Positions 1-9,035 of a stretch of 51,004 nucleotides of DNA are shown here, piece after piece. The notes under the pieces were generated by a model. The model did no database searches. It saw only the letters and a list, made by a program, of their open reading frames with translations, and was not told the origin of the DNA. Position 1 is the stretch's first letter. Every line of letters starts with the position of its first letter. Position numbers and translations under genes: made by a program. Origin of the DNA: Eubacterium aggregans (GTDB lineage Bacteria > Bacillota > Clostridia > Eubacteriales > Eubacteriaceae); NCBI RefSeq assembly GCF_900107815.1, contig NZ_FNRK01000018.1, positions 1 through 51,004 of the forward strand, read 5' to 3'.

Positions 1-344
1 ACGCCTCCGGCCACAAAGAGAATCTTTTTAGCTTTTAGGGCTTCGAGATCTTCGTTGATCAATTCTGAGGCACAGCCCAGGGGTCCGATGAAGTCTAAGA
101 AGGCGTCGCCCTCTTTTAACGCGGCCATGCGGATGGTGGAGGCGCCCACCTCCTGGAATACGATGGTGACGGTGCCGGCTTCCCGGTCGTAGTCACAGAT
201 GGTTAGGGGGATGCGTTCCCCTTTTTCATCCATCCGGACGATGATGAATTGTCCGGGTTCACAATGCCCCGCTACCCGGGGAGCGGCAACGTCCATCAGG
301 ACGATGTTCTCTGCCAGGTGTTCGGCTTTGACGATTTTGTACAT
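1..344 (-). CDS. nfnA: NfnA-like FAD/NAD-binding ferredoxin reductase subunit (5' part)
   Basis: This gene is cut by the left edge, and only about the first 114 codons are present. The translated start (MYKIVKAEHLAENIVLMDV) and the stretch ERIPLTICDYDREAGTVTIV match the FAD-binding front of the sulfide/dihydroorotate dehydrogenase-like reductases. These include NfnA, the small subunit of NADH-dependent ferredoxin:NADP oxidoreductase, and the similar subunit beside glutamate synthase. The last residues visible (KILFVAGGV) are the first strand of the NAD(P)-binding half. The ATG follows an AGGAGG-like site. It is the last gene of the long minus-strand run. The large partner subunit would lie beyond the edge, so NfnA against a PyrK-type role cannot be settled; the ERIPLTI motif favours NfnA. 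Confidence 0.8.
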   Translation of the reverse strand, partial: MYKIVKAEHLAENIVLMDVAAPRVAGHCEPGQFIIVRMDEKGERIPLTICDYDREAGTVTIVFQEVGASTIRMAALKEGDAFLDFIGPLGCASELINEDLEALKAKKILFVAGG

Positions 345-364
345 AGTTCCTCCTCAAATAATTA

Positions 365-1222
365 TTAATTCACTCCAGCCTGATATTTTTCTGGCCGCAG
401 GGTCAGTAGGATCCCGACCAAAATAGCGGCAAAACCAAGGATAGTAAACCCTGTTGGTTTCTCTCCGATAATAAAAAATACAAGGATGGGGTTTAGGATG
501 GGCTCTAATAAGGATATGATGGAAGCCTCAAAGGCTGAGACCAGACGTACCCCTTTAAACAGGAAGAGGTAGGCCCCGCCCAGCTGGACGACCCCCAAGA
601 ATATCAACACTAACCAATTAGACCACGAAATATTCAGAATGTCAATCTGATGATTAAATAAAAGCAGCATCCCAAAAGCCATGATTAAGTTAATAATCCC
701 AACCTTGGAAAGATCATTCATGGGGTAATCCTTTTCCATTAAATACTGCTCTACGGCATAGGCGATTCCTGAGGCCAAGGCCAAAAGATTGCCAAATACG
801 GCCTGACCTCCACCTGCGTTGGTGGGATCAAAGAGAATAACTAAAATTCCACAGAGAATGACGAGTCGGGGAATCAGTTCGGACAGCACAATGGACTTCT
901 TCCCACTGACTAAATAAAATAAATACAGCCAGAGGGGAGCCGTGCATTGCAGGATAATGGCATTAGCTGCCGTGGTCATCTTCGTTGCCGTTACAAAGGT
1001 TGCCGTTAAAAAACTATAGGCTAAAATCAATCCCACAAAGGATTTGTCAAAACGCAGCTTTTTCCACTGGATAAAGGGGATGAAAACAATCCCCGCAATG
1101 CCTCCACGGACAGCGGCAATGGTCATAGAGCTAGCATCTACACTTTTAATGAGAACGCCACCGCAGCTTAAGAGCACAGTGGCGATGACAATACACAAAA
1201 CACCCTTTTTTCGATTATCCAT
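365..1222 (-). CDS. DMT/EamA-family transporter
   Basis: A 285-residue membrane protein with about ten hydrophobic segments arranged as two EamA repeats, the usual length and architecture of drug/metabolite transporter permeases. The first repeat opens with a hydrophobic helix (VLCIVIATVLLSCGGVLIKS). The second repeat carries the family pattern ALASGIAYAVEQYL, and near the end SLLEPILNPILVFFIIGE, the E-P-rich helix typical of EamA proteins. The ATG has a GAGGA site four bases upstream. It sits 7 bp downstream of ilvN in the same run, so an export role for an amino acid or related metabolite is plausible, but the substrate cannot be read from the sequence. Confidence 0.85.
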   Translation of the reverse strand: MDNRKKGVLCIVIATVLLSCGGVLIKSVDASSMTIAAVRGGIAGIVFIPFIQWKKLRFDKSFVGLILAYSFLTATFVTATKMTTAANAIILQCTAPLWLYLFYLVSGKKSIVLSELIPRLVILCGILVILFDPTNAGGGQAVFGNLLALASGIAYAVEQYLMEKDYPMNDLSKVGIINLIMAFGMLLLFNHQIDILNISWSNWLVLIFLGVVQLGGAYLFLFKGVRLVSAFEASIISLLEPILNPILVFFIIGEKPTGFTILGFAAILVGILLTLRPEKYQAGVN

Positions 1223-1229
1223 TCATTCC

Positions 1230-1718
1230 TCAGATCTTATGCTTTCCACGTTGAAGTCCCGTTTCGCCTGAACGGACAAATTCCAAAACCCCAAAGGGTT
1301 CAATGATTTCGATAAAGGCATCCACCTTTTCCCGGGTTCCCGTCAGCTCTAGAATCAGGCTTTCCTTGGCCACATCCACCACCGATGCCCGGAACAAATT
1401 GGAAATCTGGACGATATTGGCACGGGTATCGTCATTGGCACGAACCTTAATAAACACCAGCTCCCGGCGGATGGCTTCGCCATCCTTGAGCTCAATGACC
1501 TTAATGACATTGATCAGCTTATTCAATTGTTTTTTAATCTGCTCCAGGATCCGCTCATCCCCCGTAACCACCATGGTGATCCGGGAGATCCTGGGATTCT
1601 CCGTGGTCCCGACCGTGAGGCTGTCGATGTTGTAGCCACGACGGGCGAAGAGTCCAGAAATCCGGGAGAGTACCCCGAAGTTATTTTCTACGAGTAGTGA
1701 TAAACAATGCTTTTCCAT
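1230..1718 (-). CDS. ilvN: Acetolactate synthase small (regulatory) subunit
   Basis: A 162-residue regulatory subunit of acetohydroxyacid synthase, the first shared enzyme of valine, leucine and isoleucine synthesis. The N-terminal ACT domain (HCLSLLVENNFGVLSRISGL, then FARRGYNIDSLTVG) is the valine-binding fold that gives feedback control. The C-terminal half (about residues 85-155) is the second ACT-like domain that contacts the catalytic subunit. Length matches the short Gram-positive IlvN/IlvH form. A GGAGGGG site precedes the ATG. It starts 9 bp after ilvB stops, the usual ilvB-ilvN pairing, so the two are almost certainly co-translated. No leucine-type leader peptide or T-box is visible in front of the pair. 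Confidence 0.95.
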   Translation of the reverse strand: MEKHCLSLLVENNFGVLSRISGLFARRGYNIDSLTVGTTENPRISRITMVVTGDERILEQIKKQLNKLINVIKVIELKDGEAIRRELVFIKVRANDDTRANIVQISNLFRASVVDVAKESLILELTGTREKVDAFIEIIEPFGVLEFVRSGETGLQRGKHKI

Positions 1719-1727
1719 CGTCCCCTC

Positions 1728-3365
1728 CTAAATCCGAATGAAATCTTCGTGGACCATGCATTCCACAAGGGTCGGGCCCTTATGGGCGATGGCCTGCGCA
1801 ATTGCGGACTCAGCCTCCTCCGTGGTCTCGGCATGGAAGCCCTGGATACCGTAAGCTTTGGCCAAGGTCATAAAATCCACAGAGAAACTAAGATCTGTCC
1901 CGGAGTAATGGTTTTTGCCGTAATTATCATGCTGGAGCTGGCGGACCATCCCCAACTTGCCATTGTTAATGAGAATGATATTCACATCCAACTGGTACTC
2001 TGCAATAACCCCCAGCTCACCCATGGCCATTTGAAAGCTGCCATCACCACATACCGCAAAAATTTGTTTTGGGGTTTCCCGGGTAGCAAAGGCCACCCCG
2101 GCTGCTGCGGGAATGCTATACCCCATGGTGCCCAAGCCTCCAGAGGTAAAGTAATGGCGATCTCCCATGACATGGTAGTATAAGGCAGACCAAATCTGAT
2201 TCAGTCCAACATCTGCCACCAGGGTCGCATCCAAGGCGGCAATGTCCGACAAGCGGGTAAACAACAGCTTGGGATTCACCAAATCTAAGTCCAGGTGACA
2301 ATCGTACAACACCGGGTGCTCTTCTTTTATTTTTTCAATCCCCGTAATCCATGTCTTGGTATCCTTGTTAATGTCCTTTTCAATCAAATCACTCAGGACG
2401 ATACGGGCATCACCCACAATGGGAATATTGGTGTCATCAATATTTTTACCAATTTCAGCCGGATCAATATCAATATGGATCAGCTCCATATCATTCATAC
2501 TCCCCACGTTATTCATAGTACCCCGATCCGACATCCGGGCTCCCACACAGATACATAAATCTGCCTCATCCATAATATGATTGGAATACTCATAACCATG
2601 GCTTCCCACAATGCCGGCATAGAGGGGATGATTTTCTGGAAAGGCCCCAATCCCCATCAGGCTTGTAATGACAGGGATGGTATTTTGCTGGGCAAAGGTT
2701 AAAAGCTCCGCCTGGGCCTTGCTCAGAACCACCCCGCCCCCGGCGTAAATCACTGGACGCTTAGACGCCTTAATCTTTCGGATGGCCCGGCGAATCTGTC
2801 CCATGTGCCCTTCGTAGGTTGGCTTATATCCACGGATATCCACCTCATCCACATATTTGATGTTTTTAATGGTCTCCAGCTGGACATCCCGGGGAATATC
2901 GATCAAGACGGGACCCGGACGACCCGTGGATGCGATGTGGAAGGCCTCCCGGATAATCCGTGGCAGGTCTGCCGCTTCCTTTACGAGATAAGAGTGCTTG
3001 GTAAAAGGCGCCGTTGCCCCAAAGATATCCGCCTCCTGAAAGGCATCCGTCCCAATGAGATCCCGGTTAACCTGCCCGGTGATAGCGACAATGGGGATGG
3101 AATCCAGATAAGCGGTTGCAATCCCTGTGACCATGTTAGTGGCTCCGGGACCGGATGTCGCTAAGCAAACCCCCACCTTTCCAGTTTCACGGGCATAGCC
3201 ACTGGCATAATGGGGTCCCGCCTGTTCATTTCTCACCAGGACATGCTCGATGGGAGATTCACGGAAGGCCTCATACAAAGGCAGCAGCGCCCCACCGGGA
3301 TACCCAAAAATAACGTCTACATTTTCTTTTTCAAGGCATTTAAGTATTAATTTTGATGCTAACAA
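1728..3365 (-). CDS. ilvB: Acetolactate synthase large (catalytic) subunit
   Basis: Thiamine-diphosphate enzyme that condenses two pyruvates, or pyruvate with 2-oxobutyrate, in branched-chain amino acid synthesis. The order is standard: N-terminal ThDP-binding domain with the catalytic glutamate region (VRNEQAGPHYASGYAR), a central FAD-binding domain (about residues 190-330), and a C-terminal ThDP/Mg domain with GDGSFQMAMGELGV followed by INNGKLGMV. About 545 residues is normal. The frame opens with a GTG at 3374, but a GAGGGG site runs right up to that GTG. The TTG at 3365 is about ten bases from the site, so I prefer it (product starting MLASKLIL). Only 25 bp separate it from the upstream DUF362 gene, so it has no room for a full leader of its own. 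Confidence 0.95.
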   Translation of the reverse strand: MLASKLILKCLEKENVDVIFGYPGGALLPLYEAFRESPIEHVLVRNEQAGPHYASGYARETGKVGVCLATSGPGATNMVTGIATAYLDSIPIVAITGQVNRDLIGTDAFQEADIFGATAPFTKHSYLVKEAADLPRIIREAFHIASTGRPGPVLIDIPRDVQLETIKNIKYVDEVDIRGYKPTYEGHMGQIRRAIRKIKASKRPVIYAGGGVVLSKAQAELLTFAQQNTIPVITSLMGIGAFPENHPLYAGIVGSHGYEYSNHIMDEADLCICVGARMSDRGTMNNVGSMNDMELIHIDIDPAEIGKNIDDTNIPIVGDARIVLSDLIEKDINKDTKTWITGIEKIKEEHPVLYDCHLDLDLVNPKLLFTRLSDIAALDATLVADVGLNQIWSALYYHVMGDRHYFTSGGLGTMGYSIPAAAGVAFATRETPKQIFAVCGDGSFQMAMGELGVIAEYQLDVNIILINNGKLGMVRQLQHDNYGKNHYSGTDLSFSVDFMTLAKAYGIQGFHAETTEEAESAIAQAIAHKGPTLVECMVHEDFIRI

Positions 3366-3389
3366 TAAAATCACTCCCCTCTTTTGTAT

Positions 3390-4541
3390 TTATCGGTATA
3401 TAAAAATTCGCCCCAAAAGCGGCGTTTTAACAACAATGGCCTTTTTCGGGCACATTTCCTGGCAGCAATAGCAGCGAATGCAGCGGTGATAATCGTACTT
3501 CGGATATCGATTGCTGCCCACCTCCTGCCAACGCAAGGCTTTTTCCTCTAAAGGACAGCTGGCAATGCAAATGCCGCACTGGACACAGCGTTCCCTTATG
3601 ACCACCGGCTTTCGCGTTAGCCAATTTTTAACAAATCTTAAATTACTCAGACTGATGGTGCTTTCATCCTTGACCGGAATCCGTTCCACAGAAAAATTAT
3701 CATTAATCAGATCACCTAAATGATCTCCCAAAAGTGTAATTTCATCCTGGAGGTAGGTTCCCAGGCCCATTTCTTCCCCTGCGGTGATGGTGGGCACAAA
3801 GGACGGGTCCAGGTCCACCAACCGGGCAAAGGTGGCATCCAGAGCCACAGGATCATCAGAAATCAAAAGGCAATTCATTTTGACCGGTGTTCCCGACGCC
3901 GGACCGTTGCCCTCCATTGCGGTAATCCCATCCATGATGAAGAGCCGGGGGGCAATGCATTGATTGAGATCCACCAGCATTCGGCTAAACTGCAAACTAT
4001 TTGGAAAACGGGCATGGCTGGCCCCTTTATTAAAGCCATAGACACAGCCTAGTTGGTTTTTAACCGCCCCTGTAATTCGGGTGAGCCCATGGGTCTTCAT
4101 CTTGCACAGACTAATTAAAGCGTCGGTTTCGATAACAGACTGGGCCAGTTCAAAGCGCTTGGTCACCTCCCCATCAGGGTAGGCCACCGTTTGACCCCGG
4201 TCAAATACGCCCTGGGGAATGCCGTGGGCCTGGGCCACAGCCGCTAGCCCCACCTCGGTTGCCACCTTTTCCGGTGACCCCAAACCTGGGGAATCCCCAT
4301 AGGTCAGCTTGGTGCATTGGGCCTCTTCCAACAAGCGAATGACGCCTTCGAATACAGCCGGATGGGTCGTGCAGCCACTCTCTATTTTTTTACTCCGCAA
4401 CATGTTGGGCTTCAAGAGAATTTTCTCTTCCGGGGATACAAAGCGGGTAATCCCACCCAGATAGGCCATGCCCCTCTTAAGGGCTTCGTACACCTGCTCA
4501 CCATCGTAGCTGGTGCATTTAACGATGACGACCTTCGACAT
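3390..4541 (-). CDS. DUF362 protein with two C-terminal 4Fe-4S motifs
   Basis: About 383 residues. Residues 1-300 form a DUF362 domain (MSKVVIVKC at the start, LKPNML, TYGDSPG, KMKTHGLTRITGAVKNQLG). The end is a bacterial-ferredoxin pair of 4Fe-4S clusters, CVQCGICIASCP and CIRCYCCQEMCP. Proteins of this build are common in clostridia, and their reaction is not established; electron transfer coupled to an unknown substrate is the safe statement. The frame offers GTG and ATG starts at 4550 and 4547, but the ATG at 4541 lies six bases after AGGTG, so I use it. The gene follows cvfB with a 9 bp gap and precedes ilvB. The placement looks like operon packing and does not suggest a branched-chain amino acid role. 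Confidence 0.85.
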   Translation of the reverse strand: MSKVVIVKCTSYDGEQVYEALKRGMAYLGGITRFVSPEEKILLKPNMLRSKKIESGCTTHPAVFEGVIRLLEEAQCTKLTYGDSPGLGSPEKVATEVGLAAVAQAHGIPQGVFDRGQTVAYPDGEVTKRFELAQSVIETDALISLCKMKTHGLTRITGAVKNQLGCVYGFNKGASHARFPNSLQFSRMLVDLNQCIAPRLFIMDGITAMEGNGPASGTPVKMNCLLISDDPVALDATFARLVDLDPSFVPTITAGEEMGLGTYLQDEITLLGDHLGDLINDNFSVERIPVKDESTISLSNLRFVKNWLTRKPVVIRERCVQCGICIASCPLEEKALRWQEVGSNRYPKYDYHRCIRCYCCQEMCPKKAIVVKTPLLGRIFIYR

Positions 4542-4550
4542 AGCCATCAC

Positions 4551-5408
4551 CTAATGGCGACTTTCTGACAGGGTAATCCCCCGACTGGTGATCCGAATCT
4601 TCTTGGTTTTCAGCAGGTTACCAATGGCCCGTTTAAAGGAGGCCTTACTCATGTGGAATTCCTTAGCAATAATGGCTGGCGGTGTTTTATCGTTGTAAGG
4701 CAGTGATCCCCCTGCCGCCATGAGCTTATCGTAAATCACCCGGGCATCCTGAGGGATTTCCTTGTATGCTTTGCGGTTGGGGCTAAGGGCCAGCTTGCCA
4801 TCCTTTCGGATTTGGGTCACCCGTGCTTTGACTGAATCCCCACAATGCACATCCGCACTGATCATTTCCTTCAAGGGGACTAGGCCATGGTATTTTAAGT
4901 CTACCGCCACAAAAGCCCCCATTTCCGGATTAATCTGATAGATATAACCTTCCACCCAATCTCCTGCCTTGTAGGGCGTTTCGTTTTCCAACTTGGGGTA
5001 TACTTTCATCGTCGCGCAAAGACGGCCACTTTTGTCCAGGTACAGCTCCACCAAATATTCCCGGCCGATCTGTACCTTAGTGATTTGCTCGCTATAGGGG
5101 AGGAGTACATCTTTTTCCAGCCCCCAGTCCATAAAAGCCCCCACCTTGGTAATGGCCACCACCTTCAGGGGTGCCAGCTCTCCCATAAGTATTTTAGGCC
5201 GCCTTAGAGTGGCGATGGGCCGGTCCCCGGAATCCCGGTAGACAAAGACCGATAGGGTATCCCCCACAGCCGCGCCCTTAGGCAATTCCTTCCCCGGCAT
5301 CAACACTGAATCCTTTTTTTCTTTTTTATCCTGGGGGTCCACCAAATATGGCCCAATTTTTGAAATCCGATCGATGACCAGATCTTGAATCTTTCCAACT
5401 TCTATCAT
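4551..5408 (-). CDS. cvfB: CvfB-like S1-domain RNA-binding protein
   Basis: About 285 residues, made of consecutive S1-like OB folds (first one opening MIEVGKIQDLVIDRISKIG) and a C-terminal winged-helix segment (about the last 65 residues: YNDKTPPAIIAKEFHMSKAS, then FKRAIGNLLK). This is the layout of CvfB/YitL proteins, which bind RNA and affect virulence-factor expression in Staphylococcus. The open frame extends 17 codons upstream to an ATG overlapping the previous stop. The ATG at 5408 has a clear AAGGAG site, begins exactly where family members begin, and leaves a hairpin (5426-5453) outside the gene, so I take that start. The RNA target here is unknown. Confidence 0.88.
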   Translation of the reverse strand: MIEVGKIQDLVIDRISKIGPYLVDPQDKKEKKDSVLMPGKELPKGAAVGDTLSVFVYRDSGDRPIATLRRPKILMGELAPLKVVAITKVGAFMDWGLEKDVLLPYSEQITKVQIGREYLVELYLDKSGRLCATMKVYPKLENETPYKAGDWVEGYIYQINPEMGAFVAVDLKYHGLVPLKEMISADVHCGDSVKARVTQIRKDGKLALSPNRKAYKEIPQDARVIYDKLMAAGGSLPYNDKTPPAIIAKEFHMSKASFKRAIGNLLKTKKIRITSRGITLSESRH

Positions 5409-5425
5409 TCTATTCTCCTTGCTAA

Positions 5426-5453
5426 AATCGGGACTTGCAACCAAGTCCCGATT
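5426..5453 (-). promoter_or_regulatory. 12-bp perfect hairpin between coiled-coil gene and cvfB
   Basis: Bases 5426-5437 pair without mismatch to 5442-5453 around a four-base loop. On the minus strand the hairpin follows the stop of the coiled-coil gene and ends 17 bases before the cvfB start, with only four T residues after it. It is too weak for a certain terminator; an attenuator, processing site or RNA-protein binding site is possible. Confidence 0.5.
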
Positions 5454-5455
5454 CA

Positions 5456-5902
5456 TCATTTAATATCCTTTAGTTCTTTGCGATTTGCTTCGATTTGATC
5501 ATTGATCTCTTTGAGTTTGATTTGAAGATTGTATAAAATTTTATCCGAATAATGCTGGGTCCCAATGCGAATTTCCTTGGCCTGGATTTGGGCATTTTCA
5601 ATGATAATTTCCGCCTGAGTTTGAGCATTTTTTGTAATCTCACTGTTATCGATGACCTGTCGCAGCTTACCCTCCACATCGTTTTTCAAGCGATCGGCAT
5701 CAGCCTGGGCCTCAAACAAAATCTGCTTGCGCTCTGCCACAATCTTACGGGCCTCTGCCAACTCCGGCGGGAGGGCGGTCCGGATTTCGTCCAAAATCTC
5801 TATAATTTCCTCTGGATTCACTAAGGCTTTTGATGAGAAGGGAACGGAATTCCCCTTTTCCACCAGTTCTTCCACCTCGTTGATTAATTCCAAAACCTTC
5901 AT
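5456..5902 (-). CDS. Coiled-coil protein of unknown function
   Basis: A 148-residue soluble protein. After a short front containing ELINEVEELVEKGNSVPFS, nearly all of it from about residue 60 to the end is charged, heptad-like helix (AEARKIVAERKQILFEAQAD, KLKEINDQIEANRKELKDIK), with no membrane segment. Relatives in clostridia are usually annotated loosely as ATPase or DivIVA-like, but no nucleotide-binding motif is visible, so no enzymatic claim is justified. It lies between coaD and cvfB with a 15 bp gap to coaD and has a GGAGG site before ATG. A structural or division-site role is a guess from shape only. Confidence 0.8.
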   Translation of the reverse strand: MKVLELINEVEELVEKGNSVPFSSKALVNPEEIIEILDEIRTALPPELAEARKIVAERKQILFEAQADADRLKNDVEGKLRQVIDNSEITKNAQTQAEIIIENAQIQAKEIRIGTQHYSDKILYNLQIKLKEINDQIEANRKELKDIK

Positions 5903-5917
5903 TACACTGCCTCCAAT

Positions 5918-6388
5918 CTATTTCAAGCGCAGCGCGGCTTCCACCTCTGGCGGTACCAGCCCGCTGATATCTCCTCCAAAGCCCAGAAGCTCCCGGACTG
6001 CTGAGGAACTGATATATTCATGTTCATGGCTGGCCATCAGATACACGGTATCAATATCCTTCGCCATCCGTTTGTTAAAAAACTCCATGTTGTTTTCATA
6101 TTCAAAATCCCGGTTATTTCGAAGTCCTTTAATCACGACATCGATTCCGCGATCCACCACGTAGTTCATCAAAAGCCCTTCGTAATGATCCACCTGGATA
6201 TTCCTCCGATCAGAAAGGGCGCTTTCAAGTAACGCAATGCGCTGCTCCAAGGGAAACAGGTACTGCTTCGTGGTGTTCACCATGACGCAGACCACTATCT
6301 CATCAAAGATGGCGGATGCTCGTCTGATAATGTCCAAATGCCCCGTCGTCATGGGGTCAAAGCTGCCAGGGTACACTGCCTTCGCCAT
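5918..6388 (-). CDS. coaD: Phosphopantetheine adenylyltransferase
   Basis: Transfers adenylyl from ATP to 4'-phosphopantetheine, the penultimate step of coenzyme A synthesis. The nucleotidyltransferase signature YPGSFDPMTTGHLDII carries the T/HxGH-type active site, and ISSSAVREL is the C-terminal ATP-binding motif. The frame is open to 6430, but the real start is the ATG at 6388 (MAKAVYPGSFDP) with AGGAGTGAAGG before it, giving 156 residues, close to the family norm of about 160. rsmD ends 4 bp upstream; the rsmD-coaD pair is a very common arrangement in Firmicutes. Confidence 0.96.
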   Translation of the reverse strand: MAKAVYPGSFDPMTTGHLDIIRRASAIFDEIVVCVMVNTTKQYLFPLEQRIALLESALSDRRNIQVDHYEGLLMNYVVDRGIDVVIKGLRNNRDFEYENNMEFFNKRMAKDIDTVYLMASHEHEYISSSAVRELLGFGGDISGLVPPEVEAALRLK

Positions 6389-6392
6389 ACCT

Positions 6393-6950
6393 TCACTCCT
6401 CACCGTAATAACTGATGACGGTATTTCCATATTTTTTCTCTTTTGTTTTCACAAAATTACAGATCGTTAAAGGCATTATAACAGATTTTTCATGCTCCAT
6501 CATTATAATTCCTTCAGATTTCAGAATTTTTTTATTTGCCATGGCCTCAATGAGGGCGATGCTTTCCTCTCCCTTAACATAGGGCGGGTCCATGAACACA
6601 AAATCGCAGGACACTCCGCCCTGGGCCAAGCGATCGATCCCTGCCTTGGCCGACATCCGGCCAATCCTTGCCCGATTCCCAAAGCCTGCTTTTTCCACAT
6701 TCTTTTCAATCAGCCGGATACTCTCTGTATCCACATCGAAAAACCAGGCTTCCCTGGCTCCCCGGCTGAGAGCCTCGATTCCCATGGCGCCGCTCCCCCC
6801 AAAAAGATCCACGAAGATGGACTCCCCGTCCAAACGCATTTGGATGGTATTGAAGATGGCCCCCTTTATTTTATCCGTCGTGGGGCGAATGCGTTCATCC
6901 CCCGGCTCATAAAGCCGCATCCCCCGCTTTTCTCCTGCTATGACACGCAT
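6393..6950 (-). CDS. rsmD: 16S rRNA (guanine966-N2)-methyltransferase
   Basis: A 185-residue SAM-dependent methyltransferase that modifies G966 of 16S rRNA. It shows the opening RVIAGEKRGMRL with the RPTTDKIKGAIFN segment, the SAM-binding loop VDLFGGSGAMGIEALSRGA and the catalytic DPPY motif (FVFMDPPYVKG). Start ATG has AAGGAGG nine bases ahead. Sits 15 bp after recG and 4 bp before coaD. Confidence 0.95.
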   Translation of the reverse strand: MRVIAGEKRGMRLYEPGDERIRPTTDKIKGAIFNTIQMRLDGESIFVDLFGGSGAMGIEALSRGAREAWFFDVDTESIRLIEKNVEKAGFGNRARIGRMSAKAGIDRLAQGGVSCDFVFMDPPYVKGEESIALIEAMANKKILKSEGIIMMEHEKSVIMPLTICNFVKTKEKKYGNTVISYYGEE

Positions 6951-6965
6951 TGGCGCCTCCTTTTC

Positions 6966-9014
6966 TTAATTCATGGTGATGTCAACACTCTGGTAAAAAT
7001 CCTCGATAATCCTGGAGCGAAAAGACATGGTCTGCGCATCCTGGGCTTCAAGGATTTCCTTGGCAATTTCTCGGGTTTGGGCAATGAGCTCCAAATCCTC
7101 ATAGGGGTCCAGGGCCTTTGTGGATGGAAAACCGTGCTGCCGGCATCCGAAATAATCCCCGGGCCCCCGCAATCGGTAATCCTCCTCTGCAATCTTCTGA
7201 CCATTGGTATGCCCCACGATGGCCTTCATCCGCTCGATGGTTTTCTCCCCCCGAGCATTGGATACCAGAAAACAATAAGCCTGCTGATCCCCACGCCCGG
7301 CCCGCCCCCTCAGCTGATGAAGCTGGGATAAGCCAAAACGGTCAGCACTTAAAATCGTAATCACAGAGATGCCCCGGACATCGATGCCCACCTCCACAAT
7401 ACTGGTGGCGACCAGAAGTTTCAGCTCCCCGGCGTTATAATCGCCAATAATCTTTTTTTTATCTGCATCGGGCATTTTTCCGTGGAGGCATCCCACGGAA
7501 TAACGTCCCCTGAAATGCTTCTCCATTTCTGGATATACCCGCTCGATATCCTTCACATCCTCTAAGCCCTCGGCCTCCTCAATGAAAGGACAAATCATCA
7601 GGGCTTGATACCCCTTGTCCATTTCATCCGCCATAAAATTCAAAATTTTAGGCAGTGCCTTTTCCCCATAGAAATAGGTTTTAATCTTCTTTCGCCCACT
7701 GGGCATCTCATCAATGGTGGAAATATCCAGATCCCCATACAGCACCAGGGCCAGGGTTCTGGGAATGGGGGTCGCACTCATGACCAAGGTATGGGGCTGA
7801 TGTCCCTTTAGCCCCAGTTTACCCCGCTGGCGAACTCCGAAACGATGCTGTTCATCGGTGATGACCATCCCCAAATTGTAATAATCCACACTGTCCTGAA
7901 TTAGGGCATGGGTTCCAATCACTACCTGGACCTCTCCAGAAGCCACCCCCTCCAGAACCTCTCGCCGTTCTGCCGGCTTCATACTCCCGGTGATGAGGGC
8001 CACGGTAATGCCATAGGGCTTTAAATACGCCTCAAAATTTCTGGCATGCTGGGCAGCCAAAATCTCCGTGGGTGCCATATAGGCTGTTTGATACCCCGAT
8101 AACCCCATAAGGTAGGCACAGGCCACCGCAATAATGGTTTTCCCAGAACCCACATCCCCCTGGACCAGGCGATTAATGGTCTTTCCTTCCCGAAAATCAC
8201 CGACAATATCGCTGAGAACCCCCACCTGGCCGCTGGTCAGCTCAAAGGGCAGGCCCCGTTCAAAGCGGCCCAGCTGGCCAAAATTATGGATTTGGATTTT
8301 CGATGGCCCCAGGGATATGCGGTTACTCAAAATCCCCAGATTTATTTTAAGGGCCTCGTCAAATTTTATTCGATGCCGCCCCGTCGCTACCTCCTCCAAA
8401 CACTTCGGATGGTGAAGCATCTTAACCACCTCGGCCATCCCCGGTAAATCAAATTGGTCCCGATAATTCTGAGGCAGGGGATCCTCTATTCCTAAATCCT
8501 CATCCAGGGCCTTTTGAATGTATTTTTTTAAAGTTTCCGGTGGAATCCCCTCGACCTTGGGATAAACCGGTGTCAGCTCAAAAAAATCCCCGGGCTGATC
8601 CGCCCGCACAAATTGAGGGCTGTACAGTACATGCCTTCCTTTTTTAAAGGTGACACGGCTATAAAAATGGTACACCGTGTCCACCTCAAAATGCTCGGAT
8701 AACCAGGGCTGGTTAAACCACACCGCCTCTCCCCGGACCACCTGTCCCCCGGATAATATTTCCTCAATGGGCAATACAAAAAGGGACAGGCTCCTGCGGA
8801 TCCGCCGAACCGTCCCTTTCTTTGCGACCACTGCCGTTACCGTCACACACTGGGCTGTTTCTGTGAGCAATGTGCCGGTTTCGCTGCGATCCAGGTATTT
8901 TCGGGGAAAGATCCCCAGGAGGTCTCCCACGGATTCCACACCAAAGGCCTTTAGGGCCGCTTCACGCTTCGGCCCCACCCCAGGAATTGTCCGTACCGGA
9001 TCTTTGATCGCCAT
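6966..9014 (-). CDS. recG: ATP-dependent DNA helicase RecG
   Basis: A 682-residue superfamily 2 helicase that remodels stalled replication forks and Holliday junctions. The N-terminal wedge/OB domain covers about residues 1-250. Helicase motifs follow in order: QGDVGSGKTII (Walker A), TDEQHRFGVRQR (motif II, the DEQH form typical of RecG), VMSATPIPRTLAL (motif III), and HQLRGRAGRGD (motif VI). The C-terminal region contains GPGDYFGCRQHG, the conserved RecG tail. Full length with no interruptions. It is 21 bp downstream of yloV in the same run. Confidence 0.97.
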   Translation of the reverse strand: MAIKDPVRTIPGVGPKREAALKAFGVESVGDLLGIFPRKYLDRSETGTLLTETAQCVTVTAVVAKKGTVRRIRRSLSLFVLPIEEILSGGQVVRGEAVWFNQPWLSEHFEVDTVYHFYSRVTFKKGRHVLYSPQFVRADQPGDFFELTPVYPKVEGIPPETLKKYIQKALDEDLGIEDPLPQNYRDQFDLPGMAEVVKMLHHPKCLEEVATGRHRIKFDEALKINLGILSNRISLGPSKIQIHNFGQLGRFERGLPFELTSGQVGVLSDIVGDFREGKTINRLVQGDVGSGKTIIAVACAYLMGLSGYQTAYMAPTEILAAQHARNFEAYLKPYGITVALITGSMKPAERREVLEGVASGEVQVVIGTHALIQDSVDYYNLGMVITDEQHRFGVRQRGKLGLKGHQPHTLVMSATPIPRTLALVLYGDLDISTIDEMPSGRKKIKTYFYGEKALPKILNFMADEMDKGYQALMICPFIEEAEGLEDVKDIERVYPEMEKHFRGRYSVGCLHGKMPDADKKKIIGDYNAGELKLLVATSIVEVGIDVRGISVITILSADRFGLSQLHQLRGRAGRGDQQAYCFLVSNARGEKTIERMKAIVGHTNGQKIAEEDYRLRGPGDYFGCRQHGFPSTKALDPYEDLELIAQTREIAKEILEAQDAQTMSFRSRIIEDFYQSVDITMN

Positions 9015-9035
9015 CTTTTACCTCTTTATATCATC

